Source: Marisa cornuarietis (lineage: Eukaryota > Mollusca > Gastropoda > Architaenioglossa > Ampullariidae). From it: DNA of 64,000 bases. The stretch's first letter is position 1. Each line of letters opens with the position of its first letter. Where the stretch lies: contig SMMW01000032.1 of assembly GCA_004794655.1 (NCBI GenBank), positions 620,001 through 684,000 of the forward strand. Direction: 5' to 3'. Below, piece after piece: positions 37,501 through 48,399 of the stretch. Both the position numbers and the translations under genes were made by a program. The notes under the pieces were generated by a model, which was given only the letters and a program-made list of their open reading frames with translations, was not told the DNA's origin and ran no database searches.

Positions 37501-40500
37501 ACTTACATTGTCAAACTATTTTTTTAATGTTTAGTTGAACGTTGGTGTATCGGGGTGATAGTCCGATACTGCGTGCTGAACTTGTCAATTCGAGTTTTTT
37601 TCTTTTTTCTTGTCTTTTGTTTTAGTATTTTATTATTAGTATGTTAGCTCGAGAAATGTGTGGGTGTTACTGTATGTGTTAATGTTGGGACTGGGTTAGT
37701 CGACCAAACACCGACTTTTTCCACTGCCCCTAGCGTTGGTCGCCCAAACGTTCATCGAATTATTGCTGTAATCACACATTTGGTTTGTAAAACTGCTTTC
37801 CTATTCTATTTCGGTGAAAAACATAATGTTTATGCAAACCCAAAAATGTATTTATAAGTGAAAGTTTCACTACTGTTAGTGCGCACTGGACAAAATGAAC
37901 TCTCTGTGATCTGAATAATTTAGAGACAGCGAACCAGTCAGTAGACAGCATTTACTTGCAAGTATCTCTATTATTAACAGAGTCAGTGGGTGTAACATGG
38001 TTAACATTCATTAAAACTGCCTTTAAATAGTCTATTTAAATAAAGATAGTGAAAAATTAACAATATGAGAATAATCTGAATAAATTCAGAGTTTTCAGAA
38101 ATTGACTTTTCTGACATAAGTCGATCCTGATACAAATTGTCTTGTAGGTCCGAATAAATTCTGTGTATTAAATGGACTCTTCACATAAACTCTCATATTA
38201 AAATACTATAAATATGGGATTTCACATTATCTTCAGAAAATCTTGTAAGATCGTCATGTGCATAGTCAGGAATATTCTTCATTTTATTGTTTATTTTACT
38301 GTTGTTGAGGCTGCCCGCCATTTTCCTGTATTTTCACTTCCTCAACCATCATCACTTCCTATCTACTCTAATCCACCCTTTTCTTTTGTTCTTTCTTTTT
38401 TATTTCTTTATCCAGTAAAGGGATGCCTTTATATTTCGAAATGATTTCACTACAGCTATGTAGTTTTATTTAGTTTTTTTGTATTAATGATATCGATAGG
38501 TGTTATAAATCTGTTATGTCACACGCCCAACAATCCATCCTGTCTGCAGATTCTTCTTTGAGATAAAAATGCAACAGGTTTGTGAGACTTCACAGGCAAC
38601 ATTACCTTCGAGAAGCCTCACACCGCACAGTGACACAAACAATCCGCATCTAAAAGTAATCCATTTAAATGTTTTGTCAGTGTCTTGGCTCAAGTCAGAA
38701 CGACAGTAACTTTAGGACATGTAAAGAACATTCGTGGGGCACATCTAACATTGAACTGATGAAAAGGCTTGGGGTGGGAGGGGAGGTGACATGGGAGTAG
38801 GACACTGTAAGATTTCGACAGACACGACAGTTGAGATTCGGTGAGACTGCCAGGTATAGCACCTGCCAACATCACCTGAGATTTTCTCAGACTGTGAAAC
38901 ACAACAGCTGCCAACATCACCTGATAATTCATTGGAGACAACAGGTGCCAGTCAATCTCGAGATTTTGTCCGACTGTCAGTAAAACCTGATATTTGGGCA
39001 GACAGACCACCGCTCAGACAAAAAGGACAAGTAATACTATCAAGAAACCCCCCCCCCCTGTACAATAAGCGTATCTCTGCCATGGGAACATCTTGTCTAC
39101 ACTCGTTGCAGTGCACACCTGTCTGGACAGGTGTCGACTCCAGGCTGGACCCCAAGAACAACGGTTCACAGGAGTCGGTGCAAGTGATCCTGGGCTTCAC
39201 AGCATGAACACTGACACAGGAGGAGGGCACCTGAGGAAATAGTTGCTCTTCCCACGGTGTTGTTGGCAACGACCGGGTGATATGGTTTGCAGACTCCATT
39301 TCGTACTCATGGAGAACAACAACCTGGCATGAGGCAACATCAAAGGCCTTCTTTATTAATTCACACTGTGGTCTGCCTTTCTTCTTGCACTGAACACAGG
39401 ACCTTTAACAGACATGCTTACTTCGTGCTTAAAAAACTTGACATGATACCCTTTGAAAGAGATGACCGGGGTAAAAAGTAACCCATAACCACACCTACAG
39501 GTACACACGAGTTCTCAAAACAAATTAAAAAAAATACTGAAACACCATTCTGTTTCTGGCCTCTTATTCTTACCTTTACCAGGTTGTTAACATTTGCTTA
39601 GATTTGATTAATACAGGTGTATATACAGCACGTGCTACGGGAGAGAGGGAGGGCGGCAGGTAAGGGACAGAAAGCCTGTGTCCTTACTTTATTGAGGTGT
39701 TTGAAAAACATTTCACGTTCCTAGAAAAACTACATAATTGCATAAACCACAGACGAACCTGTACAATAAATAAATAAATAAAGCTTGCGTTGCAAGAAAG
39801 AAAAAAAAACAAATAAAAAAGATAAAGATTAGCTCTGTGTATGTGCGTGTGAAGTGCCTCTGTACACGTGTGTGTGTGTGTGTGTGTGTGCGAAGAAAAG
39901 AAAGAAAACATGTGTATGACTTGTACCCCAAATAAAATCACTATTAACAAGGTTTTCAAGTTTGTTTTCTTTCTTAGCAGGTTGTAGAAAACTTTCCCAC
40001 AATGTGAATGAACCAGTGGACTCGACCGAACCGTCAACAGAAACTTTCAGCACTAAAGGCGGTCCTTTGGACAACAAAGCTTCTCTTATATTCATTCTCT
40101 TTGCTTCATCCTGTTTCTGATGTTGTAGTCTACAGTCAACAATGCACCTCAGTGTTTACTCTCTGATGAATGTCGGCGAACAGGAGAGAGATTTGCACAG
40201 CCGGCGCTAGAGACACACACACGTACACACACACGTACCTACACACACACGCACAAACAAACACACGTACACACACACGTACACATACACGTACACACAC
40301 ACACACGTACACACACACACACACACACATATGCACACACGCGCAAGTACACTCGCACGAACTCATGTAGAAGCACAAACGAAGCAGACTCACGATTTCC
40401 TGACACTCGATGACCTGACACCCTGACACCCTGCTCACACCAATATTCTAGCCCTCCATCAAGTAAACAGTCCACTAAATGAAGCAAGTCACAGCCTCTC

Positions 40501-40815
40501 ACTAACAATATTAACTCTGTTTATTATTGCTTCCATAAAAGGTTAAAAATCGGCAGGAGTGCCCTACAATCGCAGTGCTCTCCCTTCGTTATACAAAATA
40601 TGAAGGATTGATACAGTTGTAGTATGATGAAGCTTTAATCAGGGGCAACATGTGTTGATTAGTAGCTAATAAACTAATAGAGTCTCTACTTAATTTCCAC
40701 ATTTACTCACCATGAAGCCTTTAAACCACTGCTTGATTTCCGTCTTCTGAAAGTTTGTGTTCTCTTCCAAGAACCGCAGGTCTTCTTTGGAAAGCTTCGT
40801 TCCTTTTGCTCCCAT
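34383..40815 (-). CDS. Neuronal calcium sensor (NCS) family EF-hand protein, NCS-2/neurocalcin-like; 3 coding exons
   Basis: The coding sequence joins 40815-40711, 36545-36270 and 34577-34383 on the minus strand: 35 + 92 + 64 codons plus TAA, giving 191 residues, the usual NCS length (about 190). Seen: the start MGAKGTK fits the MGxxxS/T N-myristoylation consensus. EF1 (about 36-48) is degenerate and carries the family's CPxG motif (C38-P-D-G41). EF2 has its loop at D73-x-D75-x-S77 ending E84, EF3 at D110-x-D112-x-N114 ending E121, and EF4 at D157-x-N159-x-D161 ending E168; all three have intact 12-residue loops. Family knowledge: NCS proteins are Ca2+-myristoyl switches that move to membranes and regulate channels, receptors or cyclases, mostly in neurons. 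The AIYNMLG segment, the EF4 region and the short C-terminus look closer to invertebrate NCS-2 than to frequenin (NCS-1), but this subfamily call is by eye. Both introns are phase 0 with GT-AG ends (4165 and 1692 nt). Confidence 0.95.
34578..36269 (-). other. NCS intron 2
   Basis: A phase-0 intron, 1692 nt, donor GTCAGG and acceptor TGTTGCAG. It holds a poly-C/G run near 34730, (GA)n near 35856-35890 and no recognised element. Confidence 0.9.
36270..36545 (-). CDS. NCS gene, coding exon 2 (degenerate EF1, EF2, EF3)
   Basis: The exon has 92 codons, from RDCPDG to MESIIR. The acceptor is TCGTCCACAG at 36555-36546, and the donor GTCAGG starts at 36269. It covers the CPxG degenerate EF1, the complete EF2 with [12 protein letters not shown], the Trp-containing linker [11 protein letters not shown], and EF3 with [12 protein letters not shown]. 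Third positions are strongly G/C (AAG, GAC, CTG, ATC), unlike the AT-rich introns, which supports purifying selection. The open frame runs past both splice sites, but the extra residues do not match the family. Confidence 0.94.
36700..36850. repeat. T/G low-complexity run (TTTTG variants)
   Basis: About 150 nt of TTTTG, TTTTTTG and TGGTG variants in NCS intron 1 (minus strand A/C-rich), just upstream of exon 2. Confidence 0.9.
36927..36953. repeat. (CAGA)n microsatellite
   Basis: About six CAGA units in NCS intron 1. Confidence 0.85.
37286..37356. repeat. (CA)n with CG-rich interruptions
   Basis: CA units broken by GCGCGC segments in NCS intron 1. Confidence 0.9.
40207..40355. repeat. (CA)n / CACGTACA array
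   Basis: CA units with regular CGTACA insertions, in NCS intron 1 near exon 1. Confidence 0.9.
40711..40815 (-). CDS. NCS gene, coding exon 1 (myristoylated N-terminus)
   Basis: This exon holds the ATG (40815-40813) and 35 codons, from the myristoylation signal MGAKGT through the helix ending QWFKGFM. It ends at phase 0 and is followed by the donor GTGAGT at 40710-40705. The start is firm because Gly2 must be N-terminal for myristoylation, and because the frame carries an NCS-type N-terminal helix. About 19 nt of 5' UTR precede the ATG up to a likely acceptor at 40835. Confidence 0.93.
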
Positions 40816-40850
40816 TGTCAGCGTACAGGACTACCTGCAAAACATGCAAC
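40816..40850 (-). other. 5' UTR remnant and likely splice acceptor upstream of the NCS start codon
   Basis: On the minus strand a pyrimidine-rich run ends in TTTTGCAG at 40842-40835, followed by 19 nt and then the ATG. This has the form of a 3' splice site, so the mRNA probably has one or more non-coding exons further upstream (higher coordinates). An alternative is that transcription starts just upstream and no splice is used. Confidence 0.5.
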
Positions 40851-40884
40851 AGGAACAACTGTCAGAGAACCGAAACTACAGCAC

Positions 40885-41052
40885 ATGCGGTGTGTGTGTG
40901 TGTGTGTGGTTATATGTTTATTTATTTGTGTAGTATATATATATATACATCTTCATACGTGTATGTTGTGTGTGTGTGGTTATATGTTTGTTTATTTGTG
41001 TAGTATATATACATATATATTCATAATGTTGTGTGTGTGTGTGTGTGTGTGG
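40885..41052. repeat. Duplicated (GT)n-TATA block
   Basis: A unit of (GT)n, GGTTATATGTTTATTTATTTG, GTAGTATATATA occurs twice (about 40885-40960 and 40965-41052). This tandem duplication of about 80-85 bp lies directly upstream of NCS exon 1. Confidence 0.8.
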
Positions 41053-41889
41053 CTGTGGGAGCGGGGTATGGTACTGTGGAAAAGCGGGAATACTTGGGTG
41101 CATGCTGACAGAGTGGACGGGGTGGCGAGCTTGTATTAACTGTGACTGGCAATAGAGAGTAGTGGACGACTCTTCTTGTATGCGTTTTCACCCGATCATT
41201 TCCAACTTAAATCTCATTTAAGATTCAGCAAAGCAGTTGGATGTGTTTGTGTTTCATTGAAACATCATTTGCGGTAGACTTTGCTCAATTATACTTGAAT
41301 ACTCCAGGGATTATTTCCTCCGATAAAAATATTGTTACTTGCAAACGAAGCTTTGCCAAAGAGCAGGTGAGAAGAGCAGGAGGGGGGATGGACAGGTGGC
41401 CATTCACTGGTAAACACTGTTTGATGTTGATTTTAAAAATACGATGAGAAATCAGCAGATAATAGAGGGAAAGTCTTATAGGGAGAAGAGTGATGTCAAG
41501 AAGGAGGAGCTACATGACTCGGATGGATGCTGCCTCCGACACAAAGTGCAACAGCTTCAAGCCGCCATTGTGGCCTAAGATCGCGCGTTTATATAAATAG
41601 GAGAAAGTGTTTTTCCTTTGTAACATTCCTAACATTCTGACACATATCCTCAACATACCTATGTTAACCCGTGATAAACAATGATTCTATCTTTTGATTT
41701 AACAAGTGTTTTAGACATCAGAAGCATGACCTATTAGACACATGAAACTAAAGCAACAACAAAACCTCTGCAGCAAAAAGAATCAACAACAAAAAAAAAC
41801 CCAAACATCCAGGGCATCCAAAGTAAAACAATGCCAAAACAAAACAAAAAGCTTAAACAAAAGCAAAACAACTCCACACATCGAGCACA

Positions 41890-42625
41890 CCTTAGTCATT
41901 CGTCCCTTCACTGGTACCCATCGTTGGGAGAGCACATGGATGAAAGTTGACTACCTTACAAGGACAGTCTTCTACAGGGTGTCGTGCCGGGTCACATGAC
42001 CAAACCAGACCAGTGCATGCCACTTGACTGTTGCAAGTAGAGGTTCTTGGTGTCCTAGGAGTGTGACAACCATGCCTGGAGTCTCCTCTACGTATTTTCA
42101 AGTACGATGGTCAAACAGGATCCACCAAGGTTCTAGACAGATTGTACTTCTTAGTAAACCTGATGTTCGCCAGACCCTGTCCAGCTCAACTATTGTCGCT
42201 GTTGTTGTCGCGATCCTGATGTGGATATCTGTTGTGTAGATGCTGTCTTTGGAGAGGATGGCTCAGAAGTACTTAAAAACTGTTTACCTCTCCGAGCCGT
42301 ATTCCCTTCATTGCCGTCGATAACTACAACGACTTTGCTGTTGTCATGTCTGGTCTCCATTCCATATGCTTTCGAACTGTTTGTCAGTCTGCTGGTCTTG
42401 CGGTTCTCTGTTCGTGCCTGCTATCAAATCGATGTCGTAGGTTGCAAACCGACCTTCATTGATAGAAATGAAAGTGTTGTGGTCGTGCAGGGTTTCACGC
42501 ATGATGTTCTTCAAAAAAGGTATTGAACAGCACAGGTAATAGGGGACACCCTTGAAATATGCCTATTGTGGTGTACAAGAATGGTTTCGTTTGATGATCC
42601 AGCAGGACTGCGATTGTTAAGGTAT
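41890..42625 (-). mobile_element. LINE fragment: RT end and C-terminal region
   Basis: On the minus strand TTIGIFQGCPLLPVLFNTFF (near 42580-42520) corresponds to the RT motif GVRQGC.LSP.LFN. After several stops and shifts comes HEPLLATVKWHALVWFGHV TRHDTL (near 42040-41960), the C-terminal hallmark of the same LINE group. It lies just upstream of NCS exon 1, in the same orientation as the gene. Confidence 0.7.
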
Positions 42626-43424
42626 TACACAGAGCAAACTAATCAAAGCAAAAATAAAAAGTACAAAACAATAGAACACCCCCACCTAAATAACTCCAAA
42701 CAAAACAAAACTAAAAACGAGATAACTCCAAAAAAACATGAGACATATATGCGAAATACTAGACCAAAACACTGGGCATCCTTATAAAATGTTACAGAAA
42801 ACACGAGGCGTCCTTGTAAAATGCTAGGGCAAACCGTTGAGGATGCAATGGTGTCTCGGAACCTTGTCTCACCTGTAATATACGAGTGTCGAAAGAACTG
42901 GCACACCCACACGAAATTTTTCTGCCAGTGGGTCGGACACCAGCAACCACCCTCGACCACCCAGGTTCAGGTGATGTCCGGATTAATACATCTGCCACAC
43001 CCCACTACACAAACTGAGCCCCTTTAGTCAGCGGACCACATCTGCCAACCAGCAGCCATGTAAAGTGATATTTGAACCACGAGATGACCTGCAGTAGCCT
43101 GTTCCTAAGTATTGTTCCAGACCACAAAAGTGCAGGTGTTACATTCATTTTCACCTGTTAAGCGCCGGCCATTACTTCAAATATTACTTATTACACACCT
43201 GCTATGAATGTATTTGGGTTGCACAGCTTGACACACTTCCACTAATTCTTAACCGGACAAATAAATCCATTAAATATGGATCAACGTTTGGAATTTTGAA
43301 GAAGGGTCCGTGTAAAGCCCTCGTCAGACTCGCTCAAACGTGAGTCTTTGTTTGCTCTGTTAACAACTTTAGTGTTGAGTGCTGTTTGATGTGGCGATGA
43401 ACAGCTAGGGTCAAACTTTCTGGA

Positions 43425-43605
43425 ACGCAGGAACACAGGAACATGGGAACACAGGAACGCAGCAACAAGGGAACGCAGGAACACAGGAACATGGGAACAC
43501 AGGAACACAGCAACAAGGGAACGCAGGAACACAGGAACATGGGAACACAGGAACAAGGGAAGAAAGGAACACAGCAACAAGGGAACACAGGAACAAGGGA
43601 ACGCA
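43425..43605. repeat. 10-bp minisatellite with ~50-bp higher-order unit
   Basis: Units of GGAACACAGG, GGAACATGGG and GGAACAAGGG alternate. A ~50-bp block (five units ending in CAGCAACAAG) is repeated about three times. The Cys/Pro/Val-rich open frames on the minus strand here are artefacts. Confidence 0.9.
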
Positions 43606-44510
43606 CGGTTACACTTTCAAGTATGCAACCACAACTTCAACCATCCACACTGACGGCTGTGGGCTTTCTCCTTAAAAAGAATCTGCCTTTGCTTTATGCT
43701 CTGACTTTCCAGCTTCTTAATGTTTAACCAGACATGTTTATTTCATCACATGCCAGTAGAGAAGACATGTAGATAACATGTAGAAGTGCCTCTGCCCTCA
43801 TGTGGTTGTAATTATGTGCTCAGCCTTCGTAAACATGCGCTTACTCTTTACTCTACTCATACCTGAGCTCATCCTGCCGAAACGATATAGTTTCATTCTT
43901 TTCTGACAGTTTTTTTGCTCTCTCTCTCTCTGAACTGATCTGGAGCACGTAGACACGGCCAGACAGAGAGAGAGAGAGAGACAATCCGCTAATGATCGAT
44001 AGACAAGCAGTCGTATTATTGAAGAGTTGTGATGATCTCCTTTCATGTTGAAATGTCGTGAAGAGGTTTGTTTGCGAGTATTCTAGCTCACAGATTGAAA
44101 TATAAATATTTACAACTTTTATGCGAATAATTTATAAACCAGAAAAGATGCCTTACACAGAGAAAATAAAGTAAAAAAAGAAGAAAACGAGTGAAGTAAG
44201 GAATAAAAAAAAAATGAAGGAGTAGCGAAAAAAAGAACGAATGATTGAATAAAAAAATGAAGGAAAGAAAGAGAGAATAAAGGAACGAACGAACGAGCTA
44301 GCAAAAGAGCGAGGAAAAAAATAAATGAACAAAAAGGAAGAAAGAAAATAGAAAGAAAATAGGGATCTGTGATGCGCCTCGGTGGTTGATTCGGACATGT
44401 TGACATTATATTTTGAACATCGGTCATCTCTCGTCACCCTGTAACCTCGACACCCCGAGATGATCGTCTGCTTGAGACACGGGGCACAGCCCCACACATA
44501 CACAGGCCCA

Positions 44511-44706
44511 CGTGGACAGAGACATTACAAGAGAACGAGAGAGAGAGAGAAGCCGGCAAACAGTCAAACACAAGAAAGGACATGTCAACATGACAAGAGA
44601 CAACAGAGACATTACAAGAGAACGAGAGAGAGGGATAGAAAGAGAGTACAAAGACATTACAAGACAGAGAGAGAGAAGCAGGCAAACAGTCAAAAACAAG
44701 AAAGGA
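44511..44706. repeat. Diverged tandem duplication, ~90-140 bp unit
   Basis: AGACATTACAAGAGAACGAG followed by GA-rich sequence, GGCAAACAGTCAAA and ACAAGAAAGGACA recur two to three times with losses. Confidence 0.75.
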
Positions 44707-45596
44707 CAGAATGGAGAGATGAGTAGGGAGGGGCTTGCTAATAGATGTACCCACGTGATGGCAGGCGGAGGTTGGAGGAAAATCGAGAAAGCATAACCCT
44801 AGCACTAACAAGTGAACTGGAAACAGGATCGGAAAGTGAACACACGTCTCCGCGTCTCTGCCTTAGAAACAAGACCATCAGTGCCACTCACACCCGTACT
44901 AACGAGGGTATCCCTCCCTACTTATTCTCTCCTTTTCTCTGTTTCTAGCAGTCTTGGGTTCAGCCGAGCTAAGTTACTAGAAGGTTCCTCCAGCCGATGG
45001 AAGTTACAAGCGACATCACTTCCCCCATTTCCTCCTTTTCCCCCACCCCATCCCCCACCCCCACGCGATGCTTTGTTCTTTCTTCTCAGGGGACTCGTAC
45101 ACAAAGACCGACACAAGTTCCTCGCCGAACGTGTCGTCTGCGATGAGAGATACGCGAGATAAATCTCAAACTCCTGAAGGAAATCGATCTTCGCGTGGGA
45201 ATGCGCTCTGTCGACGAGAAGTCTTGAGTCTCCGCGAGAATCACGCCATTGCCCGATATTCTCGTGATGGCGGTCACGATGCCCTGACTTGGATTCAACA
45301 ACGGCGCATGGCACAGCGAAAGTTGATATTGGAAAAAAAAATCCAAAGATGTCAACCTGTCTTGTGGTCGTTTGCCACCAAAAAGAATTCAATGTAACTT
45401 ATTTTCGTTTTGTAATTTTTGCTTATCGGTATGTTTGTCTGTCTGTGTGTCTAATGTTTGTTCGTCCGTCCCGTCAGTTTGTCTGTCGATCAGTCTCTTT
45501 AATTCTCCCATATTTTGTGTCACTGCTTACGTGTATACTGGTTGAATAGTTAATCTGTATTTCAGGGCTTGAATTCATCAAAACTATTTACCTGGC

Positions 45597-45745
45597 TTGT
45601 AAATATTCGAGCTACAATGTAGGTCTATCGGCCATCCCCAGACAGTTAGTGGACCTTGTATTTATGGACATGGGTAGGCCACCCAAATCGCTCGGGGCCA
45701 ACATTTACAAATTAAGGGAAAGACCACAGGAAAATTCCCAGTTGT
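45597..45745 (-). mobile_element. Fragment of SINE family A body
   Basis: The plus-strand text CGGCCATCCCC, GGTAGGCCACCC and CTCGGGGCCAACATTTACA parallels positions about 144-220 of the first SINE copy (for example CTCGGGGCCAGCTTTTACA). No tRNA-like head is visible, so this is a body-only fragment. Confidence 0.4.
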
Positions 45746-46378
45746 TCCAATTATATCTTCAAAGATTATGAAGGAGCAGGTTCACAAATGAGGGCTTTTC
45801 TCGCCCTACTTGGTGGATGAACACATCCGTCGAACGACAGTCCATAAAGGACAAGTCAACATGGCAAGACGATTGGTCGCAGGAACCGCAACTTTTTAAA
45901 TTAAACAGACCACACAGGACTGGAGCAGGCGTGTACACATCTACCCGGATGTCTGCTCGGGTGTGTAAACCTACTTCTACGTTTATGAATCGAATGATGC
46001 TAACAAACCTCTGTGAAGGTAAATGCCCGGCTGTAAAAGCCTTGTTCCTAATTCTACACGTGCACCTGAAGGCCATGTTCACCTGCTTCTTCTCAAACAG
46101 TGACAGTGAAGAAGGAAAAACTACAGAAGAAAATGGAGAAAGGTTCTAGGTGAAGAAAAAAAAATGTGACCAGCAAAAGCTTAACTTGGTGTGTGACGAT
46201 CCTCAACAACCCTTCCTCCAAACTACTTCGTTTCCACATTTTCTCTCTCTGCCCGGCGTAGAGCAAACAAAGGTGTACACGAGATTTTTCTTTCTTTCTC
46301 TCTCTCTGTCCTTTCACTCTGTGCTTTGCCGCTAGTATATGACAAACAGTCTCTTTTCATCCACCCTAATCTCTCTGT

Positions 46379-46434
46379 CATCCTTGTGACATGAGTGTGA
46401 GAGTATATTTATCCTTGTGACATGAGTGTGAGAG
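46379..46434. repeat. Tandem duplication, 31 bp
   Basis: ATCCTTGTGACATGAGTGTG plus AGAGT occurs twice in direct succession. Confidence 0.85.
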
Positions 46435-46966
46435 TCGGGGGTGGGGGGCTTGCTGCACGCAGAGCATTTACTGACCGGCCTGTAAATGGTTAATAGCCTC
46501 GATTATGACCTGGGAAAAGTGTTTCTTTATTGCCGGTCATCTCAAATATCCAGACACCGCTACCCGGGCAGCAAACAGCGTTTAAGTCAATCAGGCCTGT
46601 GGCAAGTGAAGGACTGAGAACAAACAGGCTGAGAGCCAGTGTAACCACAATCCACCATGCATCCTCCTCCCAACCCATTTCCCCTCCCCCTTCCCTTTCT
46701 TTCCCACAACACTAGTGTAGGGCAGGGCAAGGGGAATGCAACACTTTCTCCCTTACCTTTCCTCCGCTGAGGCGAACTGTTTGTAAGGAGGGGGGGGGGA
46801 GGACATTTAAAACATCGCCTCAGCCTGTTTAGCTCACGAGGAATGCGATGTCTTTCGCTCCTCAGGCGCAAATACTGATAAGTTCTCTACATCCTGCAGG
46901 ATTGACTGAAGACATTCCACCATCAGCTTTGCCAAGAGACAGCACAGCTGCTTGTAAACCCTTGGT

Positions 46967-46980
46967 GTTAGGGTTAGGGT
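46967..46980. repeat. Two-unit telomere-like TTAGGG
   Basis: GTTAGGGTTAGGGT, two units only. It matches the animal telomere repeat but is too short to show a fusion or healed end. Confidence 0.4.
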
Positions 46981-47446
46981 CTTCTGAGCACAGCGGCCAG
47001 ATTTCGTACAAGAAAACAAACAAAGTGAGCACGAAATGCACAACAAACAAAAGCAATAGTTACTGGGCTTTGCAGGCTGGCGGTTAATTGTTGGACTGAT
47101 GAGAGGTCACACAAGAAAAGCATAGAATCACGGAGGTGTATAGGGTGGATTGCTGTCTGTCTGCCGAGACCAACGCTGAGCTTGCGAAGTTCTACGCTGT
47201 TAGTCTCGGCGAGCCTTAACAATGAATGTGAATAAACCGGAAGCTATATATCGTCCAAAGCCTTGTTCTAGTAGTTAAACTGAAACGTGACTAAACCGGG
47301 AGCTATTTCATAACCAGCCTCGTTCTAAAACTTCACTAAAAAAAAAATCGTCTGCAAGCAGTCCAGTAATAAAAGTCCGTGATAGAATGATGTAACCTCA
47401 TCAACTACGTCCATGTTCATTCTGACGATCTCCTCTCCCCAACCGC

Positions 47447-47524
47447 CAACAGTAGTGGGTACCAACGACCACCAGCAGTGGGTACCAACGACCACCACCA
47501 GTGGGTACCAACGACCACCACCAG
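47447..47524. repeat. 24-bp tandem repeat, 3 units
   Basis: AGTGGGTACCAACGACCACC plus CAGC/CACC repeats three times. Confidence 0.85.
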
Positions 47525-48049
47525 CTGAAGTTGTGTGCTGTACTCGTTGGCTGGGTCACAACAAAGAGGTCAGGTAAACACTGAGTGCCCCCTGGCACGT
47601 GACTCAAGTGAAAGGCCGGAGTAATAATTATTGACACAAAGAAGTCCAAACGAGATGTGTAACTTATGTACATACCCACCCACCCACCCACACACACACA
47701 CACACCCTACATGGAAATGTCTGGTTCATCCACACCGGACTGCACAACCTAGTGGGCGACATTCTCCTCCTTGACACCCACCCGTACTTTACTAGACAAA
47801 TCTGGCAATACAGAACTATAGACTTCTGTAAGGTGTAGAAACTTTTAAATGTTAAAAAACCCAGATCTGATATGTTGATACTTGCATTATTGTATTTACA
47901 TGTTGCGTTCTGTCACCAGAGAGGCAGGATGTACTGAAGCTGAGTGAAATGTTGAGCAAATGTTAAACAAAAGATAAAATAATTTTAGAAGATTGTGTCC
48001 GACAAAAATGTCGAAACGCTCGCTGGTTATGCTCTCATCAAACTATTTT

Positions 48050-48232
48050 TTTAATTGGTATTTTACGCCGAGCCAGCAACTAAGGCTATATCACACAAGG
48101 CAGCCAGCCCTGTAAACAGATGCCACATGCAGAGAAAGAACAGCGTGCCCGAGACGAGAACTGAACCCAGGACAGTCAGCCTCCACTGTATTGGTGACAG
48201 GAGCTAACCGTTGCGCCACCGGACCCCCCTCT
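48050..48232 (-). mobile_element. tRNA-derived SINE, family B, better preserved copy
   Basis: Read on the minus strand from 48232: the head GGTCCGGTGGCGCAACGG (box A), box B GGGTTCAGTTCTCG, and a body ending GGCTCGGCGTAAAATACC. It shares long blocks with 3452-3645 and belongs to a different family from the SINE at 144-400. Confidence 0.65.
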
Positions 48233-48399
48233 GATTAAACTAGAAAAATCAGCAAGAGAAAGAAATCGAGTACAAACAATACAGTTTTTTTCCAATGATA
48301 ACCTACTTATGCAAGAAGCACACAACTTTGTCAGGACATCGCGCACGCACGCACGCACGCACACGCACGCACGCACGCACACACACACACACACACGTG

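Larger units (their letters stand above)
36546..40710 (-). other. NCS intron 1
   Basis: A phase-0 intron, 4165 nt, donor GTGAGT and acceptor TCCACAG. It carries the T/G-rich run, several (CA)n arrays and, at 38820-38950, a diverged ~60-bp duplication (CTGCCAACATCACCTGA twice). Confidence 0.9.

Noticed and set aside
43281..43606. Cys/Pro/Val-rich protein on the minus strand
   Set aside because: It is a product of the 10-bp minisatellite.
45068..45397. 109-codon hydrophilic open frame
   Set aside because: CpG-rich sequence is open on both strands; no domain, no paired splice sites and no family resemblance.
46967..46980. Interstitial telomere
   Set aside because: Two TTAGGG units are expected by chance at this frequency.
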